Shown: positions 43,945-50,580 of the stretch, piece after piece | Layout: each line of letters starts with the position of its first letter | How positions within the stretch are numbered: the first letter of the stretch is position 1 | Assembly: GCA_021159185.1 (NCBI GenBank) | Contig: JAGGSH010000010.1 | Span: 1-53,192 of the forward strand | Direction: 5' to 3' | Length of the DNA: 53,192 nucleotides | Origin: a bacterium | GTDB taxonomy: Bacteria > Patescibacteriota > Minisyncoccia > Moranbacterales > UBA9337 | Notes under the pieces: generated by a model | Database searches by the model: none | What the model saw: the letters and a program-made list of their open reading frames with translations, nothing else | Told to the model about the DNA's origin: nothing | Program-made: the position numbers and the translations under genes

Positions 43945-44178
43945 GCTAGTCAAATTGCCGAGAGGTATTCCTTTGCATGGTTCTTTATTACAGCTTCTGA
44001 TTATTTCTTCAATGATATTTAGAAGTTTGGCGTCTTTTATTTTTTCCCTAATCAGTGACAGTAAAATCTCATGGTCAATAGAATCAAAGAATTTTTTAAC
44101 ATCGCATTTCAGTGCCCAAGCGGTTCTGGTTTTATTCCTTGTTAGCGTTAAGCAAAATTTTTTCAGCCGTTTTATAGC
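43945..44178 (-). pseudogene. Fragment of DGR-type reverse transcriptase
   Basis: The minus strand encodes about 78 residues without a stop: AIKRLKKFCLTLTRNKTRTA, WALKCDVKKFFDSIDHEILL, then SLIREKIKDAKLLNIIEEII and ending KGIPLGNLTS. CDVKKFFDSIDH is RT motif A, and GIPLGNLTS is the motif-B form (GxxxS) of DGR and related reverse transcriptases. An in-frame stop (44179-44181) precedes it, and similarity ends right after NLTS, before the catalytic YxDD motif. The fragment is therefore inactive. It is placed 3' of the variable protein on the same strand, the normal DGR order. Confidence 0.88.
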
Positions 44179-44199
44179 TTAGTCCAGTGAGGTCACGCT

Positions 44200-44224
44200 A
44201 AAAAAGCCCGCCAAATTTAGGCGG
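44200..44224 (-). terminator. Terminator after the variable protein
   Basis: On the minus strand CCGCC-TAAATTT-GGCGG is followed by GCTTTTTT. It ends the vWA/MoxR transcript before the RT fragment. A hairpin just past a variable region could also have served DGR retrohoming, which is speculative. Confidence 0.8.
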
Positions 44225-44237
44225 ATCAAAGACTGCG

Positions 44238-44294
44238 AGCCTGTCCGTCGAAGCAAGCTTGTGATTTTATACAGGCTTTGTGAAACTAGCGAAG
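44238..44294. mobile_element. 57-bp palindromic insertion in the variable region end
   Basis: AGCCTGT (44238-44244) and ACAGGCT (44271-44277) are inverted. Aligned with the second variable region, everything between GCG (44235-44237) and GCG (44295-44297) is extra, so the insert is flanked by a 3-bp duplication. It is 57 bp, brings an in-frame TAG (44286), and replaces the C-terminal SL by LR. It begins like the repeat at 49409 (CCTGTCCG). Confidence 0.7.
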
Positions 44295-44426
44295 GCGGGA
44301 AAAAGCAACGCCAAGGTCGTCATTGGAATAGTCAGGCCTGTCGCTGTACACCAACACACCGTCCGAATCAAAAGACCCGACATGCACAAGCTGGCCACCC
44401 GAATCACGGCCGGCAGTCCAGGAATA
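44286..44426 (-). other. DGR variable region 1 (VR1)
   Basis: Encodes YSWTAGRDSGGQLVHVG followed by SFDSDGVLV and ending DDLGVAFSR. Compared with VR2 (47073-47209), about 13 differences fall at codon positions 1 and 2 and only three at position 3, within 24 codons. Invariant codons (SWTA, LV, VG, DGV, LGVAFSR) alternate with variable ones, as in DGR targets. Confidence 0.82.
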
Positions 44427-46385
44427 CATATTTTTAAACAGTCTTTCTTCATTATTCTTAAAATAAGCTAGAATATCATACATAAACTCCACTGGTGATT
44501 GTCTTGTGAGTCTGGTAATTTGCAACCCCTCCAGCATTTTTGTTGCCTCCTGCCAATTATCGTCCATAAGCTTTCCGATTTTTCCTTTCTGCTCGGCAAA
44601 TTCTTTAATAGCTTCCTGAAATTCTTTCGGGATAGTTTTACCCTCAAAAACTTGCTCTTTGAGGTAATTAACAATGCTTTCCGTTTGTTCCAGATAATTT
44701 TTACTATTGGAATCGGGAATTATTTCCTTGCTGGTTAATGCCCAAGAAAGCTTTGGAGAATTATCAGTGAAAAATTCTTCTTCTTTATGCCAATCCGTAT
44801 CCCAGAAAATTTTTCCGTGTCCGTCTTTTTCAAAATCTTCAGAAAGCAGTTCTTGCATTTTTTTCATGGACAAAACTGTTCCGTCTTTCGCTTTATCCAC
44901 CCTTAAAATCAAGAATTGCCCCAGCTCCTTGGCTTTTTCTAATTCTTCTTTGGAAAACAGGATTTTCGGAATATCTTCCGCTTTCAGTTTTATGTTAAAC
45001 GCTTTTTCAATTTCATCGGGACCCAAAACATCTTGCTTGCCTAAAATTTCCTTGGCATTTTTAATTTGCTCTGAAAGTTCTCCGCTTAAACCCTCTTTTT
45101 TTTCTTCAAAAAATCCCTCAGGAACTTTTCCGCTTTCCTCTATCCTCTTCCTTATTTTTTCTATTTCAACCAAAGTCTTTTCTTTTTCCAATTCTTCAGG
45201 CGTGGCCGCTTTGCTTTCGCGTTCAATACCTTTTCGTTTTGATTCTATGGGTTGCGCATATTCAATCGCGTTAATAAGCTCAAACAACTTTTGCCTGTCC
45301 GCCTCGTCTTCCAGTTTGTTCACATAAAAATATTTCAGAGCTTCCTTCCAAACCGCGTTTATATCACCCCGATAAAAATTCTGGATGAACTTGAGAACTC
45401 GTTGCGGTTCCATGCGGTCATCATACATGAATGTCTGCGGTTGGTCTTGAGCAATCTTCCTGTTTTTCAGAAGCTCTTTGGCGGCATAATGAAACTCTTT
45501 GTATTTTTCCACTAATTCTTTCATGCCTGGAATTTCCCGAAGCTCTTCGATGGGAATTTCCGTTTCATTTGAAGTCAAAAACTTTTCAGGAACCGCTTCC
45601 TTTGTTTCTGGCTTCAAACGAAACATCATATCCACTGAACCTGAAAAAGTGTCTTTTGGCAATTCGGTAACCTCTTTTTGATATACCCATCGGCGAAGCT
45701 GGGCGGGGTCAAGCGGCTGGCGGTCCAGAAACCCTTTGCCCGGAGGATTGGTTAGAGCGATAATCTTCGTGCGAGACCTGTCTACTTTCACTCTTTCAGA
45801 AGCGTCTTCCGCTAAAACAACTTCTCCGTTCTTTTCCAATTCGTCCAAAACTTCGTGGAGACGAATAATGATGTTTGGATTGGCAGAGTTGTATTCATCC
45901 AAAATTATGACTCTGATTTTTTCATCGTCTTGGCGAAGACCTTGAGTCACAGGGCCATCCGCCCATTTGTATTCCGGGTCATTGGCCGTTTTTCTTTCAG
46001 GGTTAGGGATATATCTGCCCATCATATCTTCCACATCAGTCGTTCCGTTCAGGTTTTTATAATACACTTCCCAGCCCAGCTCGGCGCACATTTTTCTGAC
46101 TGTCGTGGTTTTCCCGATGCTGGTTCCGCCCTCAATAAGAATCGGCTGGTTAAGCTTGAAAGCGGTAGCGATTTTTTTCTGAAGTTCCAGGGAGAAGTCG
46201 TCGTTTATATAAATTTTGTCATAAGTTTCTTTTTTAGGGCAAAATTCTCCACCCTTTCCTTTGGGAAGCTCCACACCCAAATAAGCCACTGAATTTTCTG
46301 TTTCCGCAATGGGAGTATCTTTTTTCTTGTCAAAACCGCCCGCATTGAATTTTGCCGATTCGTTTTTCATATTTATTTTCTCCAT
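44286..46385 (-). CDS. MoxR/AAA_5 ATPase with C-terminal DGR variable region
   Basis: A 699-residue protein; ATG 46370 (MKNESAKF) with GGAG 8 bp upstream is an alternative start. The AAA+ core has Walker A EGGTSIGKTT (near residue 86), Walker B VIILDEYNSAN (near 160), a sensor ALTNPPGKGF and RRWVYQ, as in MoxR/midasin-type AAA_5 ATPases that act as chaperones with vWA partners. A charged helical middle follows. From about residue 480 it is homologous to the truncated protein at 47073-48151, and residues 653-699 (YSWTAGRDSGG ... LGVAFSRLR) form a C-type-lectin-like variable region. Its start overlaps the gene upstream, so translation is coupled. The vWA gene lies further upstream. Confidence 0.85.
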   Translation of the reverse strand: MEKINMKNESAKFNAGGFDKKKDTPIAETENSVAYLGVELPKGKGGEFCPKKETYDKIYINDDFSLELQKKIATAFKLNQPILIEGGTSIGKTTTVRKMCAELGWEVYYKNLNGTTDVEDMMGRYIPNPERKTANDPEYKWADGPVTQGLRQDDEKIRVIILDEYNSANPNIIIRLHEVLDELEKNGEVVLAEDASERVKVDRSRTKIIALTNPPGKGFLDRQPLDPAQLRRWVYQKEVTELPKDTFSGSVDMMFRLKPETKEAVPEKFLTSNETEIPIEELREIPGMKELVEKYKEFHYAAKELLKNRKIAQDQPQTFMYDDRMEPQRVLKFIQNFYRGDINAVWKEALKYFYVNKLEDEADRQKLFELINAIEYAQPIESKRKGIERESKAATPEELEKEKTLVEIEKIRKRIEESGKVPEGFFEEKKEGLSGELSEQIKNAKEILGKQDVLGPDEIEKAFNIKLKAEDIPKILFSKEELEKAKELGQFLILRVDKAKDGTVLSMKKMQELLSEDFEKDGHGKIFWDTDWHKEEEFFTDNSPKLSWALTSKEIIPDSNSKNYLEQTESIVNYLKEQVFEGKTIPKEFQEAIKEFAEQKGKIGKLMDDNWQEATKMLEGLQITRLTRQSPVEFMYDILAYFKNNEERLFKNMYSWTAGRDSGGQLVHVGSFDSDGVLVYSDRPDYSNDDLGVAFSRLR

Positions 46386-46774
46386 GTTAAACCAATCAGT
46401 TTCAGCAAACTTTTATTGCTTTTTTCAATCTGATTAAGATTTTCCTCCGTAATTAAAATTAAAACTGCTCCCGTTTGATAATTGGGATTAGCCACCAAAT
46501 TATCATTGCCGTCATACGCGTTAATTTGTCCTGTCGGATATTGGGCAAGAATGTTATAGATATTGTTTCCCAGTTCATTTTTCAGAACAAAGTAAGCCTT
46601 GTCGCCGCTTCTTACGGCATTGAATATCTCCCTGACATTTTGGGTTTTCTGAAAACCAAATTCGGATGCTTTGTTTTCCAATTTTTCCAATTCTTTCTCA
46701 TTGCCAGCTATCGCTAAACTAGCTTCTTTTGAAGAAATTGCCAGCTGTAAGAATTTTTTTATTTCATTTTGCAT
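46373..46774 (-). CDS. Hypothetical protein coupled to the MoxR ATPase
   Basis: A 133-residue soluble protein with no motif I recognise. The N-terminal half is helical (EIKKFLQLAISSKEASLAIA) and the second half looks like alternating strands (AYFVLKNELGN, QINAYDGNDN, TGAVLILITEENL). It is not the four-helix Avd protein of DGRs. It overlaps the start of the MoxR ATPase by 13 bp and begins 1 nt from the stop of the GIY-YIG relic. It may be a small partner of the vWA/MoxR system; this is inferred from position only. Confidence 0.65.
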   Translation of the reverse strand: MQNEIKKFLQLAISSKEASLAIAGNEKELEKLENKASEFGFQKTQNVREIFNAVRSGDKAYFVLKNELGNNIYNILAQYPTGQINAYDGNDNLVANPNYQTGAVLILITEENLNQIEKSNKSLLKLIGLTWRK

Positions 46775-47036
46775 CTATTTTATACTTTCAAAATAATTAT
46801 TTAATGTTTTTCTTATATAATTTCTTCCCCGGCCGGTTTTTAAATATCTCTCCCTTTTCATTGCATCCTTCTTATTCAGATATGCCTCATAATAAATTAA
46901 TTTCCATGGAATTCCAAATTTTGTAAATTTGCTTTTTTCCTTCATTGTGTTCCAATAATCTTTTTCTTAAATCATTTGTAAGTCCTGTGTATAATTTTTC
47001 TATTTTTTTGCTTTGCAGAATATAGACATAGTACAT
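46775..47036 (-). pseudogene. GIY-YIG endonuclease-like protein, frameshifted
   Basis: Beginning at ATG 47036, the frame reads MYYVYILQSKKIEKLYTGLT then NDLRKRLLEHNEGK; after an A6 run one base must be skipped to continue FTKFGIPWKLIYYEAYLNKK, then DAMKRERYLKTGRGRNYI, ending at TAG 46775. Together this is a full-length UPF0213-type GIY-YIG protein (about 87 residues). Members of this family are small nuclease-like proteins often duplicated in CPR genomes. It lies between VR2 and the MoxR operon partner. The extra A may be a sequencing error. Confidence 0.8.
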
Positions 47037-47072
47037 ATATTTTCATGCGTCAAATTATCAAATAGTCAAATC

Positions 47073-47209
47073 TCAAAGACTGCGGGAGAAAGCGACACCA
47101 AGGTCGCCAAGGGAATAGCCAGACCTGAACCTACCTTCACACCATCCAAATTAAAACCACCGACATACACAAGCCTGCCATCCAAAGCACGGCGGGCAGT
47201 CCAACTATA
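47073..47209 (-). other. DGR variable region 2 (VR2), decayed
   Basis: Encodes YSWTARRALDGRLVYVGG then FNLDGVKV. It aligns codon by codon to VR1, then loses four bases near 47091-47120 and continues in another frame as DLGVAFSRSL and stop. It lies behind an in-frame stop and is no longer translated. Confidence 0.82.
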
Positions 47210-47423
47210 TCTATTCTCCAATATCCGTTCGCCTTTGTTTTGAAAATAAATTGCGATGTCATATAAAACTTCGGCTGGATTTTGTCTGGTTAATTAGTTT
47301 ATTTTTAGATTGCTTAGTTTTTCGGCTGCCTCTTTCCAGTCTGAAAACATCAATTTTTCTATTTCGCCTTTCTCTTTTTCAAATTCGTCTATTGCCTCTT
47401 GATAAATTACCGGTATTTCTCCT

Positions 47424-47457
47424 TTTCCGCCCAAGGCGGATCCGCCCCGGGCGGAAA
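47424..47457. repeat. Palindromic repeat in the truncated variable protein
   Basis: TTTTCCGCCCAAGGCGGATC with a GGATCCGCCCCGGGCGGA 18-mer (47438-47455) identical to 42675-42692; it encodes part of ARGGSALGGKG in frame. Confidence 0.8.
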
Positions 47458-48163
47458 AAACTTGGTTCTTGAGATAATTTAACATTTCTTCCGTTTGCTG
47501 GAGATAATTTTTGCCGGTTGAATTCGGAATCACTTCTTTGCTAACTAGCGCCCAAGACAATCTTGGAGTTTCATCTTTGATAAAATCCTCACTTTTATAC
47601 CACGCATCGCTTTTGATTTCCCCTTTGCCGTCGTCTGAATATAGGAGCTTGCTTCCATCGGAAACTTTACCCTTGAGAATTTCATTTATTTTTTGAAGTG
47701 TAAGCGGTTTTCCGTCTGGCGCTTTATCAGACCGCAGAACTAAAAACTGGCTTAACTCTTTCGCTCTTTCCAATTCCTCCCTGGAAAATGGAATCTCCGG
47801 AACATCTTCGGGACTGATTCTTATTCCGAAGGCTTTTTCCACTTCCTGAAATCCAAAAAATTCTTCACCCATAACTTCCTTTGCCATGTCCGTTTGCTCC
47901 TGCGCGGTTCCTTCAATCTTCTTTTCTGATGAAATACCCAAAGACATTTCAATCTGCTTGTATTTGTTTAGAACTTCTTTTAATTCGAAAATCTCCAAGC
48001 TCTCAAGGCCTCTGCCTATGGTAATTTCGCCTATTTCTTTCTTTAGTTCGGCAGCTTTTTGAAGTTCGAAAACTTCTTCCATCTCTTTCTCTGGACTGGC
48101 AGGCATTTTATCGTCTTTTTTTCCACCGAACAAAGCTTCAAATTTTTCCATACTTTAATTATA

Positions 48164-50437
48164 CTAAAAATTTTGATAATTTACAATCATTTCCTTTATG
48201 ACACCCGCCAATTTTTCCGCCATCTCTTTAACATCAATATCAGCCAGGCTGTTAGGATAAAATTCCTTCACATGCCTCGTTCCACTGCCGATTCCAAGAC
48301 CGATGAGTTTTTGGTCTGTTTCCTGCATTATCCTATTTACTATTCTGCCCAAGTCAAATTCCGGTCCGCTATGAGCGGAAGATTCCTCTGGCAGTCCGTC
48401 CGAAAGAACTATAGCGAATTTCTCGTTTGCCCGCTGTTTTGCCAGCCTTTTTGAAGTCTCCTGAAGCGCCCAGCCGTCATCATTATAATCCGCTCTTCCG
48501 CCCTGATGATTATTGACTTCTTTTAATACTCCGCCCATATTTTCCCTGATTTCCCGCGACAGATTTTCCCCGAATGTCTGGTATTCATAAAGCCTATCGT
48601 TAAAACCAAGAATTTCTGTTTTTATAGAAAGTTTGTTTAATACTTCCGCCAAAACAATCAATGCTTTGAATGTTTCTCTTATCTTCCGCCCCGACATAGA
48701 ACCGGACAAATCCACTAAAATGGAAATGGCATAGTCTTTTTCCGTTGGCAGTTCCCGCTTCTGCCAAGCCTTGCTTTCCACGACGGAAACGCCTTTGGCC
48801 TTTTCCTGAATTCTGGTTTTAATGTTTATTTTTTTACCGGTCCTGAATCCGCTTTTCCATCGGCTGGCGCGCCTTGCCACGAAAATTTCCCGCAAATCAT
48901 TTTCCAGCTTCTCAATTATCGGCAAAACTTCTTTTCGGTATTCCTCATAGACATTGGCGTCTTTCTCTAATGATTTTTCCAAAATATCTTTGTATTTTTG
49001 CAAATCGCTCTGCCGTTGCTTTTCTCTTTCTTTGTCCAAGTCGGTTTCTGACTTTTCTTCTTCCGGCTTTTCTATTTCTTCTTTTGTTTTTTCACCATCA
49101 ATTCTTTCTTGTTTTTTTTCCAGATTATCAGAAAGCTTTCCCTCAATCTCTTCATTGATTTCTTTTTCCAGTCCCTTGATTTCTTTTTCCGCATTATCTT
49201 GAAGCTCTTTCTTTTTATCGGCTGGCAAAGAATCTATATAGCCCTTAATTTTTTGCTTGAGCCCTTCCGAAAGAGAATCCAAATCAATCGGCCTGCCTTT
49301 TGGCTCGCCTTCCCGTGGTTTCTTCTCGATCATTTCTCCCGCTTGCGATTCACTTTCTTTTTCTTTTTCTTTTTCTTCTTTTCCTTTTTCGCCCTTTTGC
49401 TTTTCTTGCCTGTCCGCTGTAGCTTTAGCGGAGGCGGATTCTTTTTTTGCCTCTTCAATAGCTTTGTCAATCGCTTCTTCCAGCTCTTTTTGTTCTTCCG
49501 GAGTTGAATTATCTTTTAATTCTTGGGGTATCGGCTGTCCTTGCCCTTCTCCCTGTCCTTTCTGCATATCTTTCATTAGCTCCTGCATCTCTTGGTCTTT
49601 CATATCTTCCTCAACTAATTTTTTAAACTCAGGCCATATTTCATCCCTGTTTATTTCATAAGAAACCTGGGCGTATTTTCGGATAAGTTCTTCGCTTTCA
49701 TCAGCTTCTTTTTTAGATGGGTAACGCCACCAGGAATCTTTAGCCGATTCCAGCGTTTCCTTAACTGTTTTCCTGACATCTTCCGGCAGATCCGCGTTGA
49801 TTACATTTTCTTCCCCTTGTGTCTCTTTATACCACTGCTTGATATATTCAAAGCCGGCTTGCATAAATTTCGGCTGATAGCCCAGCTTTTTCTCTGCTTT
49901 TTCTTTGGCTTTTTGCTCAGTATCCAAATCGCGCCGGTAGGCCAGCTTCATTTGTTCTTTGAATTTGGGATAATTTTCCGCCACGAAATTATTGTCCCTC
50001 GGGTCTTCAATAGCGTTCATCATAAAAGAAAAGCCTGCCTGTTTCCAAATCTCCAACGGAATAAAGTCGGTCCGGGAGATTCTTCTGTGCCCTCCTTCAT
50101 GAGAAATGACAAAGCGAAGATAGTCCATAGGTTTTTCCAGCAGGTCTTTCGGGTCAATTCTGATTTTATTTGCTTTAAAATCCCAGTGCCAGCCAGCCCC
50201 GGGCTTATTAAGCTCTACGGGAATTTCAAAATCTTTTCCAATAAAATATGCCAGCGAAGACAGTACTTTTTGTTTGTATTTTATTTCTTTCTGCTCTTTT
50301 TTTGAAAATGAAGAAAGAATATCTTTTTCAAGATTCTTTTCTGATTTTTCATCTTTCCTCAAGGATTCAAATTGTCGGCTAGCTATTTTCATTTTTTCCA
50401 TATCTACAATATATAGCAAAGTAGAATAAAAATCCAC
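48164..50437 (-). CDS. vWA protein with zincin-like N-terminal domain
   Basis: A 757-residue protein; ATG 50401 (MEKMKIASRQ) is an alternative start. The N-terminal domain has LRFVISHEGGHRRISRTDF (HExxH near residue 114) and NAIEDPRDNNFVAENYP, as in metallopeptidase-like domains that precede vWA in CobT-like proteins. A very long Glu/Lys-rich low-complexity part (about 250-520) follows, holding a repeat-derived SASAKATADRQ. The C-terminal vWA domain (about 560-757) has the MIDAS motif ILVDLSGSMSGRK, a Thr/Asp pair, and IVLSDGLPEE. vWA/MoxR pairs are chaperone-type or signalling machines (CobS/CobT, RavA/ViaA), and the MoxR partner is downstream on the same strand. Confidence 0.85.
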   Translation of the reverse strand: MDFYSTLLYIVDMEKMKIASRQFESLRKDEKSEKNLEKDILSSFSKKEQKEIKYKQKVLSSLAYFIGKDFEIPVELNKPGAGWHWDFKANKIRIDPKDLLEKPMDYLRFVISHEGGHRRISRTDFIPLEIWKQAGFSFMMNAIEDPRDNNFVAENYPKFKEQMKLAYRRDLDTEQKAKEKAEKKLGYQPKFMQAGFEYIKQWYKETQGEENVINADLPEDVRKTVKETLESAKDSWWRYPSKKEADESEELIRKYAQVSYEINRDEIWPEFKKLVEEDMKDQEMQELMKDMQKGQGEGQGQPIPQELKDNSTPEEQKELEEAIDKAIEEAKKESASAKATADRQEKQKGEKGKEEKEKEKESESQAGEMIEKKPREGEPKGRPIDLDSLSEGLKQKIKGYIDSLPADKKKELQDNAEKEIKGLEKEINEEIEGKLSDNLEKKQERIDGEKTKEEIEKPEEEKSETDLDKEREKQRQSDLQKYKDILEKSLEKDANVYEEYRKEVLPIIEKLENDLREIFVARRASRWKSGFRTGKKINIKTRIQEKAKGVSVVESKAWQKRELPTEKDYAISILVDLSGSMSGRKIRETFKALIVLAEVLNKLSIKTEILGFNDRLYEYQTFGENLSREIRENMGGVLKEVNNHQGGRADYNDDGWALQETSKRLAKQRANEKFAIVLSDGLPEESSAHSGPEFDLGRIVNRIMQETDQKLIGLGIGSGTRHVKEFYPNSLADIDVKEMAEKLAGVIKEMIVNYQNF
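49409..49437. repeat. Palindromic repeat inside the vWA gene
   Basis: CCTGTCCGCTGTAGCTTTAG CGGAGGCGG, with CCGC / GCGG arms, translated in frame as ASAKATADRQ in the charged linker. This peptide type recurs in CPR proteins. Confidence 0.8.
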
Positions 50438-50489
50438 TTCTTTATTCTTTAAAGTGACGCGGTTCAGATTAGAATTTAAGAAAGTTTAA

Positions 50490-50518
50490 TTGCCGATTCG
50501 GGTTATTTATTGTATGAT
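50490..50518 (+). promoter_or_regulatory. Promoter before the PP2C-like gene
   Basis: TTGCCG, 17 bp, TATGAT between the divergent vWA and PP2C-like genes. The leader then contains a family C hairpin and the SD. Confidence 0.6.
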
Positions 50519-50538
50519 AAACAAAGATACATAGTCTC

Positions 50539-50570
50539 TCCCCCTTTTCAAGGGGGAGATTGAGAGGAGG
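50539..50570. repeat. Family C repeat supplying the SD of the PP2C-like gene
   Basis: CTCCCCCTTTTCAAGGGGGA then GATTGAGAGGAGG. The right end AGAGGAGG is the only SD candidate for ATG 50581. Confidence 0.7.
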
Positions 50571-50580
50571 TTTCTTATTT

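Larger units (their letters stand above)
43874..44285. other. Decayed DGR tail between wHTH gene and variable protein
   Basis: This 412-bp interval holds no intact gene. From right to left: the stop-side remnant of the 57-bp insertion, the string TCAAAGACTGCG (44226-44237), a terminator (44200-44224), the RT fragment (43945-44178), and about 70 bp with nothing recognisable. No full template repeat can be seen. Confidence 0.7.
47073..48151 (-). pseudogene. Truncated paralogue of the variable protein
   Basis: The open part (48151-47294, 285 residues) lacks an AAA domain. From about residue 105 (PEDVPEIPFSREELERAKEL) it matches the pre-VR part of the MoxR protein, including PRLSWALVSKEVIPNSTGKN and YLQQTEEMLNYLKNQVF. 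A TAA at 47294-47296 replaces an Arg codon of the other copy; similarity then continues (LTRQNPAEVLYDIAIYF) into VR2, which has a 4-bp deletion. A repeat insertion (47424-47457) adds SARGGSALGGKG. The gene is thus a pre-VR/VR target that has decayed, although the N-terminal part may still be expressed. It begins 12 bp after the vWA gene. Confidence 0.8.

Noticed and set aside
44200-44285. An intact template repeat between VR1 and the RT fragment
   Set aside because: The interval is too short and shows only a 12-base match to the end of VR2; no A-rich copy of the VR is visible anywhere in the window.
46373-46774. The small protein before MoxR as a DGR accessory protein (Avd)
   Set aside because: Avd is a four-helix bundle; this protein has a strand-rich second half and no Avd pattern.
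49109-49661. Phe/Ser-rich plus-strand frames over the vWA linker
   Set aside because: They are the antisense of a Glu/Lys-rich low-complexity segment, which always opens long Phe/Ser frames.
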